DNA of 64,000 nt from Gigaspora margarita (GCA_009809945.1 WTPW01000314.1:17706-81705); one strand, 5' to 3'. Shown: positions 10,013-20,659, numbered from the stretch's first letter. Notes: generated from the sequence alone by a model not told the origin. Numbers and translations: made by a program.

Positions 10013-10996
10013 ACCACCAACTCTGATTTTTTTGGGTTTATATCTATATTATTTATACAATAGAACTCATTTGCTTTGTTTAGTATTTCTTGCAGATTAC
10101 TTTGCATACTCGCTATGAATGTCGTATTATCTGCAAAAGCTAAGCAGCTTATATTAAGTCCTTTTTCTTTTTTAACAGACGTTAAAGTCTCAGATGATGA
10201 CTGTATATCCATGCTGAACCCTTCTTTAGTGCTTGTATTCCATACAGAAGCAGATCATATATTATTCTCTATACAAAAAGAAAGATTACTTCCTCTTGGT
10301 CGATCCCATCCTCTGCTTCAAACCCATCTAACAGGCCAAACCTCGTGATGACTTTGATCCTTCTTTTACTAAATAACTCTAATAGAAAACTTGTGACTTC
10401 CTAAGAGATCTTAATTCTTGTACACGTCTTTCTAATGCTTTCTAGTGAGACTGAGTCGAAGGCCTTCTTGATATCCTATAGCAAGATCCATATTTCTTTT
10501 CTCTCCTTTTTAGCTTCTTCTAAAATGTTACTCAATATATAGATTGGGGCCCCTGTGCTCTCACCAGGTTGGCCTGCAAAATTGAGATCTTGTAGTATAT
10601 TGTGCTTTAGAAACACTTTACTGAGCCATTTTTGTACTATCTATACTAAACTCTTTCAAAATGTTTCTAATAACATTATCAGTCTTGTACTTGCTAAGAA
10701 AAAGTCCCACTCTGATATCTTGGGGATTGGAAAAATTTGGCCCACTTTCCATCTTCTTGAGAAGAGACTATATTCTAAGACCTTATTTAACAACTTCAAA
10801 AATCTTCTCATTGCTTTGAGTCCTGCTCTTTGTATTATAGTATAACTAATCCCTGACATCCCCAGAGCTGTGTCTTTCTTTGCAAGTCTAAGGTTCTCTA
10901 CCCATTCTACTTCTTGAATCGGTACCATTACTTCTCTGTACCATTCTTTATTAATCCATTCTATTGGCAAGTATTTACTTTTCTAGTCTTCTGGTA
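10013..10996 (-). pseudogene. Second LINE family, RT relic
   Basis: Minus-strand RT remnant. Near 10970-10700 it reads the fingers block (VENLRLAKKDT, MSGISY, then RRWKVGQIFPIPK), further down an IKKAFDSVSLESI block (motif A), a GIDQEE block, and near 10130 AFADNTTF, a degenerate form of the YADD box. Many stops and frame changes interrupt it. The 3' end is cut by the GC-rich repeat at 9846-10012 and the 5' end by a SINE. It most resembles the plus-strand LINE at 26.2-29.4 kb rather than the one at the window start. Confidence 0.75.
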
Positions 10997-11015
10997 ATTG
11001 TGCAAGATTTTGTAT

Positions 11016-11562
11016 ATTTTTTTTTTTTTTTACTATCGTAATGTCTCGCCAGATTATTTTCACTTATTAACCCAGATAGCTGGTATATCCAATCTACCAC
11101 TATCGAGTTCCCATTATCGAACTCCTACTCCCAACTTGATTGTCCATATTACCAAGTTATCCTTCACGGGCGGATTCTGAAGAGTCCTGAGTGCTGACTT
11201 TTTCTGGTGCTTCGTGGGTCCCTAAGAATAACGTACTGCACCATCGCCAGAGAGCCAGAAGACAACGAAGGTGTATAACCTCTATTATTAGTGCCACAAG
11301 TTCATGTAACAAGATCTTTATACTACATCTTGTGACTTTAGTTATTTCAAATCGAGATCCTAGCACAGCCCGCATCAAAGCCATAGTACATAAGGGCTTC
11401 TCATCATTATAGATCCATCTGGAGATGTCCTGGGTCCCTGTATCCCACAGTGTTTCAGTTCCCTAAATGGCTTATCTTATTTTGCCGTTGCTAGGATTTG
11501 AACTGATGACCTTTTAATTTTATTCTCAGAGCTTTAACTGCTACACTATCGACCCAGCGACG
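11016..11562 (-). mobile_element. tRNA-derived SINE 1
   Basis: Read on the minus strand it begins with a tRNA-like head at 11562-11480. A box A-like TAGTGTAGCAG and a box B-like GTTCAAATC, internal RNA polymerase III promoter elements, are visible. A ~450-bp unrelated body follows, and it ends in a poly-A tail (T run at 11016-11030). A 13-bp target duplication flanks it, caa(g/a)attttgtat at 11003-11015 and 11563-11575, one mismatch. The tRNA-like head is followed directly by body sequence, so it is not a tRNA gene. Confidence 0.82.
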
Positions 11563-11575
11563 CAAAATTTTGTAT

Positions 11576-12766
11576 TATTATATATATAAATTTTAATATA
11601 TATATATAATAATACTAAACCTTAGCAATCTTGTGACCCTGTGATTGGATTTTAATAATATTGGGCTTGTTAGAATCATTTTATTGTGACGAACATTTTG
11701 GTAATAAAATCATCCAAAACTGTCTAGTAAAAAAAAAGTTACTTAATATTAAATAATATATATATTATATATATATTATATACTGTATATAAAAAAATAT
11801 ATATTATATATATTATATATAGATATGATCACCATCCTGACCCATATATCCATAGTAATAATTACATGATAAATGGCATGCCCTATAGTAAAATGACAGA
11901 TTTTTTAAATCTAATTAGTAAATAATACCGATTGGAATTTTATTTGTATAAATATGGCTTTTAAAAAAACATCTTAAATCCTGCCTATAAAACTGTTGTG
12001 AAAATATTTTATTTTTTATTTCCTAAGAAATTAACCCCTTTACATTATTAGTTTCATGAATTAAAATTTGTTTCTAGAGATTTTTATAAAGTTTACTATC
12101 TATATTTCAGTATTTATGGGACAAATATTTTCTTGTTAAAAGTTATAATTCCTACAAAAGACCTGCTATTCAAACGATTCCCTTTAACATATATTATACA
12201 AAAAAAAATATTTGGATAGATTTTAAATATAACAAAGAGAAAAGATAGGATTATTGTCATTTGCAACAGGATTCTTATGGGAGATTTTTTTGCGATATTT
12301 AGTTTCTAAACAAAAAAGATAGAACCAACAGATATCTCAACCTAATTGAGTCTAAGAATTTTAAAACATACAAAAAAAGTAAATATATAAGATGTAAAGA
12401 AAATACTTACTATGTAATTGAAAAGTATTTTACAAAAGAGGGTTCTTATTTTAATAGAATGTTAAAAAAGATGAATAATTATTTTATAACAGTAATATTT
12501 AGTACAGTAGTATATCAAAAATATGTATAAATACCTGTATTGTCTGTAAAGAATATTTGGATTATCATTCTAAATTAGAGTTTACATATAATAGAATTTA
12601 AAGAATATTTTATATTTGAAAATAATGCTGATATAAATAATATTAATGAATTTATTGAGATAAATAATTTTTATTTAAAAATTTAACAGTCAGAATGAAT
12701 TATCAAATATATTCAAACAAAAAAATTAATATGAAAGAATTAAATGGTTGTTAAAATTAACTACAA
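11576..12766. other. No gene seen; AT-rich DNA with a half MITE module
   Basis: Starts with alternating ta tracts. From about 11618 to 11735 lies a diverged single-sided copy of the module shared by several MITEs further right (cctgtgattggattttaat, then gacgaacattttgg). The rest has only short, stop-filled reading frames and nothing that I recognise. Confidence 0.6.
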
Positions 12767-13264
12767 ATATACATCAGCAAAAAAAAATATGCGTAAACCT
12801 CTGCAAGTTTTTACGCAGGTGTAAACTTACGAAAACTTACGATTAGTACGGAAGATTACGTAGGGGTAATAATTACGCAAGTTTANGCTATAGTAACTAN
12901 NNAGTANTANGCAGGTGTAATAATTACGAACATTTACGGCATAGTAAATTTGAAATTGATATACATCGATTACTAACCGGTTAGATATATATCGATACCC
13001 ATCACCTGAACGTTTTACAGGTTTTCGCAAGTTTTCGCAAGTTTTCGAAATTTATTATAAAATTTTTTTTTTTATTATAAATTATTTTAAATAACAATAA
13101 ATATACAATATTCGCAAATTTCGCAATTTAATATAAAATTTTATTTTATTTATTATATATTATATTTTAAATATTACATATTTTATTATATATTATTATA
13201 AAAAAAAAAGACAAAAAAAATAGAACGAAACCAAAAAAAAATAACGAAAAAAAAATGAAAACAA

Positions 13265-13860
13265 AAAAAACAAACTATTATATTCGCTTATATTCGCTTA
13301 TATTCGCTCATATTNNNNNNNNNNNNNNNNNNNNNNNNNNNNNNNNNNNNNNNNNNNNNNNNNNNNNNNNNNNNNNGTGTTCTTGTAAAGTGCTGGAATA
13401 GTTACGTCATTTTCTTGCAAAGTTCTGAAGTAAAAAAAAAGAAAACAAACAAAAAACAAAAAACAAAACCAAAAAATAACAAAAAAAACGAAAACGAAAA
13501 AAAATAAACTATTATATTTGCTTATATTCACCCATATTCGCCCATATTCGCTTATATTCGTACATATTCGCTACTTCTTGCAAAGTGCCGGAGAAGTTGG
13601 AATTGGTGTTCTTGTAAAGTGCTGGAATAGTTACGTCGTTTTCTTGCAAAGTTCTGAAAGAAGTAAGGAATAAATAAAATAAAATAAAATTAAAAAAAAT
13701 AAGTAAAAAAGAAAGAACAAAAACAAAAAACGAAACCAATGAAAATAAAAAAAACAAACTATTACATTTGCTTATATTCGCTCATCTTCATTTATATTCG
13801 CACATATTCGCTTATAGTCACTTATGTTCACTTATATTCGCTACTTTCTAAAAAAAATAG
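13265..13860. repeat. Tandem array, about 240-bp unit, with assembly gap
   Basis: Three recognisable starts (aaactatta near 13270, 13505 and 13757) give a period of 235-250 bp. Each unit has a short ladder of ttatattcgc repeats, a gttcttgtaaagtgctgg block and a poly-A-rich part. The 62 N at 13315-13376 lie inside the array, as expected where assemblers fail on tandem repeats. Confidence 0.75.
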
Positions 13861-14739
13861 TAAAGAAGTAAAAAAAAACTATTTCTCAGAAGTGTTAGTA
13901 TTATACCACCCCGTACAAACGCAAGAGAAACGAGAAAAATCACCCAATACAACTCCTAACCAGCGCAAGAGAATGAGCAAGACCACCCTGTACAAATGCA
14001 AGAGAAACGAGCAAGACCACCCCATACGAACGCAAGAGAAGAAAAACAAATAGACCACCCACAACAATACCATCTACAAGAACACCGAGAGGTAAAGCTA
14101 TTCTACAAGAACAACAACGACACTAGCTAGCGACAATACCAATGATGACACCAACAACGACACCAACTACAACACCAACTACAACACACCAACTAGAACA
14201 ACAACAATGTGTTGTCTTGCGCAAGGTGTTGGAAAGTCGCTAGATTTCTTGCAAAGTGTCAAAAAGTGTTTTTGTAGAAATAAAATAAAAAAAAATTAAT
14301 AAAGAAAAAAAATACAAAAAAAATGAAAAAACAAATAAAACAAAACGATACTAAACGAAAGGAAACAAAAGGAAACAAAAGGAAACGAAACAAAAAAAAA
14401 AATTGATAGAAGATCTAAATTATAAATAAAAAAAAAATAAACAGATCTAATCTGATCTTGTACTACGATCATTGAAACATTTCGAAACATTTTGAAAATA
14501 TTAGTCAAACGCGTCCTTGGTATGACCCAGGCTACAGATCTACTGATCCAGCTTGGTTTCTCAGTCCTAAAATATTTCGAAACATTTCGAAAATATAGTC
14601 CAATGTGCGCTTGGTATAATTAGGTTACAAACCAGTTCGAACCATTTCGAAACTACTAATGAATACAATAAAACAATCATGCATTATATATCGCATATAA
14701 TCAATACAAAAATTGGAAAAGGGAAAATGACTGTATTCT

Positions 14740-15000
14740 TACAGTTCGTCAGAAAAATCGTAAATTTACGTAAAATTTTTATGTAAATTTATGATTTTCT
14801 TACATACCATAAGAAAATTGTAAAGTTACATAAAATTTTTATATAAATTTACAATTTTTTTACACACTATAAGAAATTCGTAAATTTACGTAAAAATTTT
14901 ATGTAAATTTACAATTTTCTTACGTACTGTAAGACTTACATAGTTTTACACTAAATCCTACGTAAGTTTACGATTTTTTTACATACTGTAAAAACTTGCG
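14740..15000. repeat. Array of degenerate hairpins
   Basis: Four to five units of about 60 bp, each pairing cgtaaatttacgtaaaat with a complementary atgtaaatttacga and separated by cttacatactgtaag, itself a small palindrome. Confidence 0.7.
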
Positions 15001-15137
15001 CAAGATTACGCATATATAAATTTGCTGATGTAGCTAAATGTAAAAAACATTAATTCTGATGTTTATAAAATGGATGTGGAATTTATTGAATTATTTTTAG
15101 TTATAACAGAAACATATTTTTTTAAAAAGAAAATGTA

Positions 15138-15690
15138 TACTGTATATTCCTGAAAATAAGCTACTCTGAAAATAAGCTACCCCCCTGTTTAAATCCAAAA
15201 ACATAAAAACCTCTTTCACCTGAAAATAAGCTACCCCCATGATCGATGATGGTCACTACATAGTAAAGACTAAATTTTACTATGCAAATCATTCATAATC
15301 GCTTAAGTAAACTAATCAGGAGATCAAAATGCATGTACTTTGAAATTTTCATGCAAATCGGAGAACTTTTTATTATTTGAGTTTTAATTTTTACATTTGA
15401 CAGAAAAATTAAAAATTTTTTTAAAAATATATACAATGAACATAAAAATTAAAACTCAAATAATAAAAAGTTCTCTGATTCGCATGAAAATTTTGGAGTA
15501 TATGCATTTTGAGCTTCTTAATAAGTTTAATTAAGCGATTTGATCGATTTACATAGTAAAATTTGGACTTTACTATGTAATGACTATTTACATTCGCTAA
15601 AAACCTCTTTCACCCGAAAATAAGCTACCCCCATTTTTTTTACTTAAAATCGCCCAAAAAAAGGTAGCTTATTTTTGGGAATATACGGTA
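15138..15690. mobile_element. MITE, AAAATAAGCTACC family, copy 1
   Basis: 553-bp palindromic element. Ends TACTGTATATTCC...AAAATAAGCTAC and, complemented from the right, TACCGTATATTCCCAAAAA; the end motif is repeated internally as aaaataagctaccccc. Arms re-pair around 15400 (aaaactcaaataataaaaag). TA at both outer edges suggests a Tc1/mariner-type insertion. Relatives lie at 24761-25062 and 54394-55456. Confidence 0.85.
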
Positions 15691-15751
15691 AAAAGGATCA
15701 TATATTATATTTAGTTTAATTACCAAATAGGAAAAAAAATATATAAAAATA

Positions 15752-16380
15752 AATGTGATTATTGATGGTTTATGTATTGTTGAAAAATCAGTTTTTGGAA
15801 GATAATTAGCTAAACAGCTTGGGTATATGTTTATTGATAGTGGCTTATTGTATCAGTATTTCTTATTAACATATTTTTATCTTACAAATGAACAAATTCA
15901 AACAAAACTCATCACTTAGAAGAAAGAAATTATTAAGAATTCCTTATTTTATTTAAAAAAATTTAATATTGTCTATAATCTTGACAAATCAACTTATATG
16001 TTAAATGGAAAAAAAGCTGCTCATTTTGCAAAGAATAATGAAATCTGAAAGGCTATAAATGAGATTATCAAAGCATTTACAAGCTCAAAAGGATTTGTTA
16101 TAGCAGGGCATAATGCATCCATAAATATTATTCCAGATGCTAACATTAAAATTGTTTTTACTGCTGATTTAACCACATGTATGCCAGAAGATATTTTAAA
16201 AACTATGATGATTATAATAATATTCCATATTCTGATATAAAAAAAGATATTTTATTATATGATTCACATTTATACAAGTTTATTGAAGAAACTGCTAAAG
16301 TTTCAACATTAATCATTAACATGACAAGAATGAAAATTGATCAAGTTGTTAATAGAATTTTATTTCAATTTTATTTAAAA
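15752..16380 (+). pseudogene. cmk: Bacterial-type cytidylate kinase, decayed
   Basis: Reads as a near full-length (about 205 residue) bacterial CMK, which phosphorylates CMP and dCMP. Visible blocks: an N-terminal P-loop relic (IIDGLCIVEKSVFGR, where families have GPxGxGKST), LAKQLGYMFIDSGLLYQY (the IDTGAMYR block), GFVIAGHNASINIIPDANIK (the VxxGRDIGTxVxPDAxxK block), then in a shifted frame ARRYFKNY, DIKKDILLYD and a C-terminal VVNRIL. It has three in-frame stops (one a TGA) and one frameshift near 16178, and the P-loop is damaged, so it is dead. Eukaryotic UMP/CMP kinases are of another family, so a bacterial source such as a Mollicutes-related endobacterium is an inference; the TGA codon would be Trp in that code but the site could equally be decay. 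Confidence 0.7.
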
Positions 16381-16682
16381 AANATTATTAAATTACAAAC
16401 TACTATTTTTATTATCATGTTATTGTTGTATATTTTATTAAAATAAAAAAAATCTATATTTTTCTTCTAGTTAGTCTCTATAAGATCAACTAGAATTTTA
16501 TTTGTGTAAACTTCCAATTAAAGGTGAAAGGGCTCTTAACCATATATTGTTTGGTCATTCATTCTCCTTACATAATACTAACTCTCACTCTGCAAACTTG
16601 GCTATCTCACTAACAGGCATGGGTTATCCCTGGTATTCATAATTGTAATTCATTTTATGATTCATTTATGTTATAAACCCAG
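16381..16682 (+). other. Spacer with an unrecognised protein-like stretch
   Basis: AT-rich except for about 16500-16640, where one plus-strand frame reads LPIKGERALNHILFGHS followed by NSHSANLAIS and GMGYPWYS before a stop. The composition is protein-like, but I do not recognise it and see no start. Confidence 0.3.
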
Positions 16683-16916
16683 ATGTCTAAATCTTCATTA
16701 GATTATTACATCATTAAAACTGAACATAAAACAGGAATCTATATGAATTGGAAAGAATGTAAAAAACAAATTTACAAGTACTCTGGTACTTTGTATAAAA
16801 AAATTAAATTTATTTATATGAAAGGTTATAGTGGCAATGAAGGAAATGAGTAAGCTAACAGATTGGCATATTTAGGATCTCAAAAAGTTTTTGTAGAACT
16901 TATATTACCAGAATGA
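16683..16916 (+). pseudogene. RNase H1 with internal deletion
   Basis: A 77-codon frame from an ATG. Residues 7-36 match the N-terminal hybrid-binding domain of RNase H1 (YYIIKTEHKTGIYMNWKECK, as in YxVxxGxxxGIYxSWxExK). Straight after KYSGTLYK it jumps to the end of the catalytic domain (KFIYMKGYSGNEGNE, then ANRLAYLG, as in VxGHSGxxGNExADxLA). About 90 codons with the DEDD residues DG, E and D are absent and one in-frame TAA replaces the residue before Ala-Asn. So the two ends of the gene remain and the enzyme is lost. It lies in the same orientation 300 bp after the cmk relic. Confidence 0.7.
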
Positions 16917-16959
16917 AAAAAATACAATAAAAATTTTTAACCAATAATTATAAATATGT

Positions 16960-17110
16960 AAAAATGCACAGTTGCTACAAGAATGGAGTGAAGCTAGGAC
17001 TGAGCCCCATCAATAGATAGGGGACTCTATATCGTGTAAAACTAGCACAACAATATACATGCCGTTAGTAGACAATATGTGAGAACTGCAGCAAACAAAA
17101 GTCTGCTGCA
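16960..17110. other. GC-richer segment with strong hairpins, function unknown
   Basis: A 150-bp island in AT-rich DNA with two plausible stems: GAGCCCC...GGGGACTC around 16998-17025 and the 8-bp perfect stem ctgcagca...tgctgcag around 17090-17118. No open frame. It could be a structured RNA, a retroelement 3' end, or a chance island; nothing here decides. Confidence 0.3.
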
Positions 17111-17626
17111 GGCGATCTGCATATAAAATTATCTTTTTTTTAATTGGTTTTTTTTTGGACCAATTAAAATTTTATTAATGATATTTTTACTAATAAAATA
17201 GAAACCAAAAGATTTATATATTGAAATTAGAAATATTTGATTAATTAAATAATTTTCAATAAATTGTAATGTTTTTGTTACAATTAACCAGGCAATAAAT
17301 CTGGGTAAAATATGAAATATAAATATTATTAATAAGAAAAAGAAAAGTAAGAACCAAAAAAATACTTCACATTGAAAACTGCAACAACATCTTTTACAAC
17401 ATATTCTAATTTTTTAAATATAAATTTAAAAAAATTGAAAATTTGAATAATTATTAAAGAAAGTATATAACTGACTCCTGTTAACCCATACCAACATGTT
17501 AGTAAAATAAATAATAATACATTTTTAAATATGGTAGTTATAGTATTTAATGTTAAAATAAAGAAAAATATTTCTAAAAAATAAAGAAAAAATCTTTTGT
17601 TTGAAAGTGAACAGATAATTTTAGTT

Positions 17627-18124
17627 TCATGAATATTTCAACATGAATTTCAAAAAAAAATAACTATGAAAGCTTTCNAGAATTAGTTTANACCAAAGTA
17701 NAAATTTNCAGAAANNTAATTTATCTTTGTTTGAGATAAAGTTTTCAAATTCTTTTTTGAAATCTGAAAATGTATTAATATTATTTGATAATTTTGAAAT
17801 CTCTTCTAGAATTTTTTTGTCTTTTATTGAAGAATTTGATAATTTAAAATTTTCTAATTCATTTTTGAGGTATGAGATTGTGGTATTCAATTCTTTAATT
17901 TCTGTTTGATATGCGATATTGGTTAGTTCACTATTTTGATATGTTTCTAATTTAAAATTCAAATCTGTAATTTTATTTTTAAGTCTTTCATTATTAATAT
18001 TTGGTTCAATTATTAAAGTATCTGCAAGAGTGATTTGTCTTTTTAAATTTTCAATTTCAATTTTTAGATTTGTATTCTCTTCATTTAATGAATTTAATTG
18101 GTTAATTAAATTTGAAGAAGACAT
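17627..18124 (-). CDS. Coiled-coil protein, unassigned
   Basis: From the Met that starts MSSSNLINQLNSLNEENTNL this reads about 165 residues, nearly all heptad-type coiled coil rich in Leu, Asn, Glu and Lys. An upstream Met adds ten hydrophobic residues and is less likely. The last 20 or so residues run into several N positions at 17680-17715, so the end is uncertain. It is the most downstream of a run of minus-strand ORFs (20.5 to 17.6 kb) that may be one decayed element or gene cluster. No family recognised. Confidence 0.5.
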   Translation of the reverse strand: MSSSNLINQLNSLNEENTNLKIEIENLKRQITLADTLIIEPNINNERLKNKITDLNFKLETYQNSELTNIAYQTEIKELNTTISYLKNELENFKLSNSSIKDKKILEEISKLSNNINTFSDFKKEFENFISNKDKLXFXKFXLWXKLIXESFHSYFFLKFMLKYS

Positions 18125-18419
18125 TTTTATTGATAAAAATAAGAATAAATACAATATTTATATAGAAAATTAAAAATAAAATTTATAAAAGAAAACAGAA
18201 AGATTTGAAAATCTATTAATAGAACCAATAACACCCATCATTATTTTATTGAAATTATATAAAATTTGTTCTTTCATTTCTTCAGAAATATAATCGATGA
18301 ACTGTTTACTATAAGTTTCAATAAGTTTTTATATTTCTTATATAATTTCTTTTACTATAACATCTATAATTTTATTTATAATCTCTTTCATTTTAGTGAA
18401 ACCAGTTGATTGTTTTTTA

Positions 18420-18930
18420 ATTTTTAATTTATCATGTATTGTTTCTTTTGATAAAGGATTTTTTTATATGTTCTTTAAGATATTTTTCAATTTCATTTTC
18501 TTTTAATTCTTCTTTACAAATAGGGCAGCTAATATAATTTTCAGATATTGGTTTTGGAGGAATAGGTGGAATAGTAGTTTTAGATGGGTCAATATTATCA
18601 GTAGGTTTGGGTGAATTAGTTGTAATTGTATTAGTATTAGTTGTAGTTTTGGATAGTATTGTTGTAGTTGTAGTAGTTGTAGTAGATGTAAATGTGTTAT
18701 CAATAGTAGTATGAGAAGGAATATCTGAAAAAGTAGAGGTAGTTGTTAATTTAGTTCTTGTTGTTGAAATACTAGTAGTTGAAGTTGATAGTATAGTTGT
18801 GGTTGGAGTATTTGAAGTAGTAGTTGAAGTAGATGTATTGTTATTATTTGGTCTGTTATTTTCATCATTATTATTTGGTCTATTGTTATCTTCAGGTAGG
18901 GAATAGGCAGTGTTGGTTTTGGTTTATCTG
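18420..18930 (-). pseudogene. Thr-rich protein with C-terminal zinc-finger-like motif
   Basis: One minus-strand frame is open for about 150 codons with no Met near its start. It begins with Asn/Pro-rich repeats (NNRPNNN), continues with a Thr/Ser-rich linker of about 90 residues, then SKTTIPPIPPKP and a CPICKEELKE motif followed by EIEKYLKEH, a C2-H-type zinc-binding arrangement. The Thr-rich part resembles an extended linker. The frame upstream seems interrupted. Unassigned; the neighbours suggest it belongs to the same unit as the coiled-coil ORF. Confidence 0.4.
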
Positions 18931-18959
18931 GATTGTTTTATTTCTAAGAAAATTAGTTT

Positions 18960-20006
18960 TAATATTATAAAATTCTTTTATTAATATAATAATTTACCTT
19001 TTATTATCTCTTTCTTCTCTATTTTCAACTAATTTTCTTTTTAAATCTCTATTCTCTTCTTCTAAATCTCTAATTGCTTGTGCATTATTGACATTAAAAT
19101 CAATTTATCTAAATGATTGTATTGATTCTAATATAACAGTACAAGGTTCTCTTAAATGACTATCATCTCTTTCTGGTTTAAATTCTGAACCAACTAGTAC
19201 TTACATTTTTATCACTCATATATTTTAAATGTCTTAAAGGTTCGTTGATTATTTACTGTAACAAACCAATAAAATCCTGTATTAAATTGAACGAATTCAG
19301 TTATATTATCTCGAGAAATTGAGTGATGCACTATTGTTTTTCAATTTGCTATCTAAAACAAATTGTTTGTTCAGAATCATAATCTAAACATTTGATTGTA
19401 TTTATTTGATCATAAACAATATTGAAATTTCACAAGACTGGACTATTAACAGGATCACTTATGTTTTCAAATACTGTTGTAATTAGTAATCTACTCTTTG
19501 CTGAAACTCCTGTTTAATTTGGTAATTAACAAGTTGTAAAATCTATTGTAATATTAATCCTCTTATTTGAAATAATTTTTTTATAGGATTAATAGTAAAA
19601 TTATCATTTGCATCTGTTGCTTCTTGTGCTTGTGATAATGGAAAATGTAATATATTTAATCTAGTTCCAGTTGTAGCTAAATGATTATCATTAAAATTTC
19701 CAAAAATTAAGAGATTAAAAATTTGATAAAAATCTAACATGTATTTACTTCTGGTATTCATTTTATTAAATTTAATATTTTGAAATAACAAACTACTTGT
19801 ATAATAATGAGAAGGTGAGTATAACAATGTTTTTGCACCTCCACTTGTTATAGCTAGGGTTGAAAGATTACAATATTTCTTACATGTTGAATTAGAGAAT
19901 TAAATCTAGTTTGTTCTAGAGCATATGTTTTAACACTACATTCTTTTTCAATTTCTGAAACTTCTTCTAATAATAGAGAACAAAATTTCTCTTGTGTGGT
20001 AGCCAT
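18960..20006 (-). pseudogene. Unassigned larger gene, broken, possibly structural
   Basis: Begins at an ATG at 20006 (MATTQEKFCSLLLEEVSEI) and can be followed on the minus strand to about 18960 with interruptions. Blocks that look truly coding are LLYSPSHYYTSS, NTRSKYMLDFYQIF and SRLLITTVFENISDPVNSP. The middle is rich in beta-type, aromatic residues, as in structural proteins of virus-like elements, but I cannot match it to a named capsid family. If it is of viral origin it is a fossil with several breaks. Confidence 0.35.
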
Positions 20007-20034
20007 TTATTCTAATCTGACTATAAAGTAATTT

Positions 20035-20285
20035 TTATTTGTTTGTTTAAAACAATGGATGCAACTTGAACTACAAGGTCCTGGTTCTTTTGTATAACAA
20101 CAATGACAGGTATTGTTCAATTGATTTTTGATTCTTTTTTTGTTGTTAATTTCATTGTTAGTGTTTTTATTGTTGTTGGTTTAGTTGTTGGAGCCTTTGT
20201 TTTTTTTTGTTTTGGATTTAATTTCTTTTTTTCTAGTTGTTTTTTTTTAGATTTTCTTATAGTTTTTTAACTGGTTTTCTTCTAG
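20035..20285 (-). other. Lys-rich and Cys-rich coding remnant
   Basis: Minus strand: a Lys/Thr-rich stretch (KKLNPKQKKTKAPTTKPTT) followed, in an overlapping frame, by a Cys cluster (CHCCYTKEPGPCSSSCIHC). Neither has a clear start. It lies between the membrane-protein ORF and the MATTQEK gene in the same orientation. Confidence 0.3.
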
Positions 20286-20287
20286 TT

Positions 20288-20497
20288 TTAATTTTGATAT
20301 TGATCAATAAATTGGATAAAAAATAAAATTGCTTTTGTTATAGCTGTTGATAAGATTTCTTTTAAACTATTGGTAGAAATAAGTTCAAAAATATCTTTAT
20401 AAAAATGAGCACAACCAAATATTAATAGGGATAGTACTATAATAATTTCTAATAATATTGCAATAAAAAGAAGATCATAAAAATTTGATTTATCCAT
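20288..20497 (-). CDS. Small single-span membrane protein
   Basis: 69 residues from MDKSNFYDLLF. Residues 8-32 form one strong hydrophobic segment (LLFIAILLEIIIVLSLLIFG), followed by a mostly amphipathic tail ending FFIQFIDQYQN. It could sit in a membrane with a short N-terminus. It is the first ORF of the minus-strand cluster and is divergent from the secreted-protein gene on the plus strand, with only 160 bp between starts. Family unknown. Confidence 0.45.
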   Translation of the reverse strand: MDKSNFYDLLFIAILLEIIIVLSLLIFGCAHFYKDIFELISTNSLKEILSTAITKAILFFIQFIDQYQN

Positions 20498-20659
20498 AAT
20501 TTCATTTTTTTTAATAGAGGGTGTACTTCAAAAAAAAATAAATAAATAAATAAAAAATATGCGTTTTTATTTTTTTATTTTTGTATTAGTAACTTTATTA
20601 TCAATTAGTAAATCAAGAAGACATTACAAGCAGGATGAAAGACAACATAAATATACAGG

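Larger units (their letters stand above)
12767..15034. mobile_element. 2.3-kb TIR element filled with tandem repeats
   Basis: The two ends are imperfect inverted repeats: left tacatcagcaa...atatgcgtaa...gcaagtttttac, right its complement ending gctgatgtag. The interior is non-coding. It includes an array of about 235-250-bp units (13265-13860) each with ttatattcgctta runs and a cttgcaaagt block, an N gap at 13315-13376, a 45-bp repeat with caagagaaacgag (13900-14060), a trinucleotide-like accaac tract (14150-14190), ggaaacaaaa repeats (14340-14390), and an array of small hairpins (14740-15000). Long open frames here are composition artefacts. Confidence 0.6.

Noticed and set aside
11480-11562. 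tRNA gene on the minus strand
   Set aside because: Same reason: it is the head of SINE 1.
12827-13757. Frames containing N-coded residues or long Phe/Leu runs
   Set aside because: Artefacts of the N gap and of poly-A/poly-T tracts.
13739-14073. Overlapping ORFs of 104 and 64 residues
   Set aside because: They run through tandem repeats on both strands and have no protein-like composition.
15752-16916. The contig as bacterial DNA from an endosymbiont
   Set aside because: Both bacterial-type genes are dead and are embedded among LINEs, SINEs, MITEs and an intron-bearing gene, which points to a eukaryotic chromosome.
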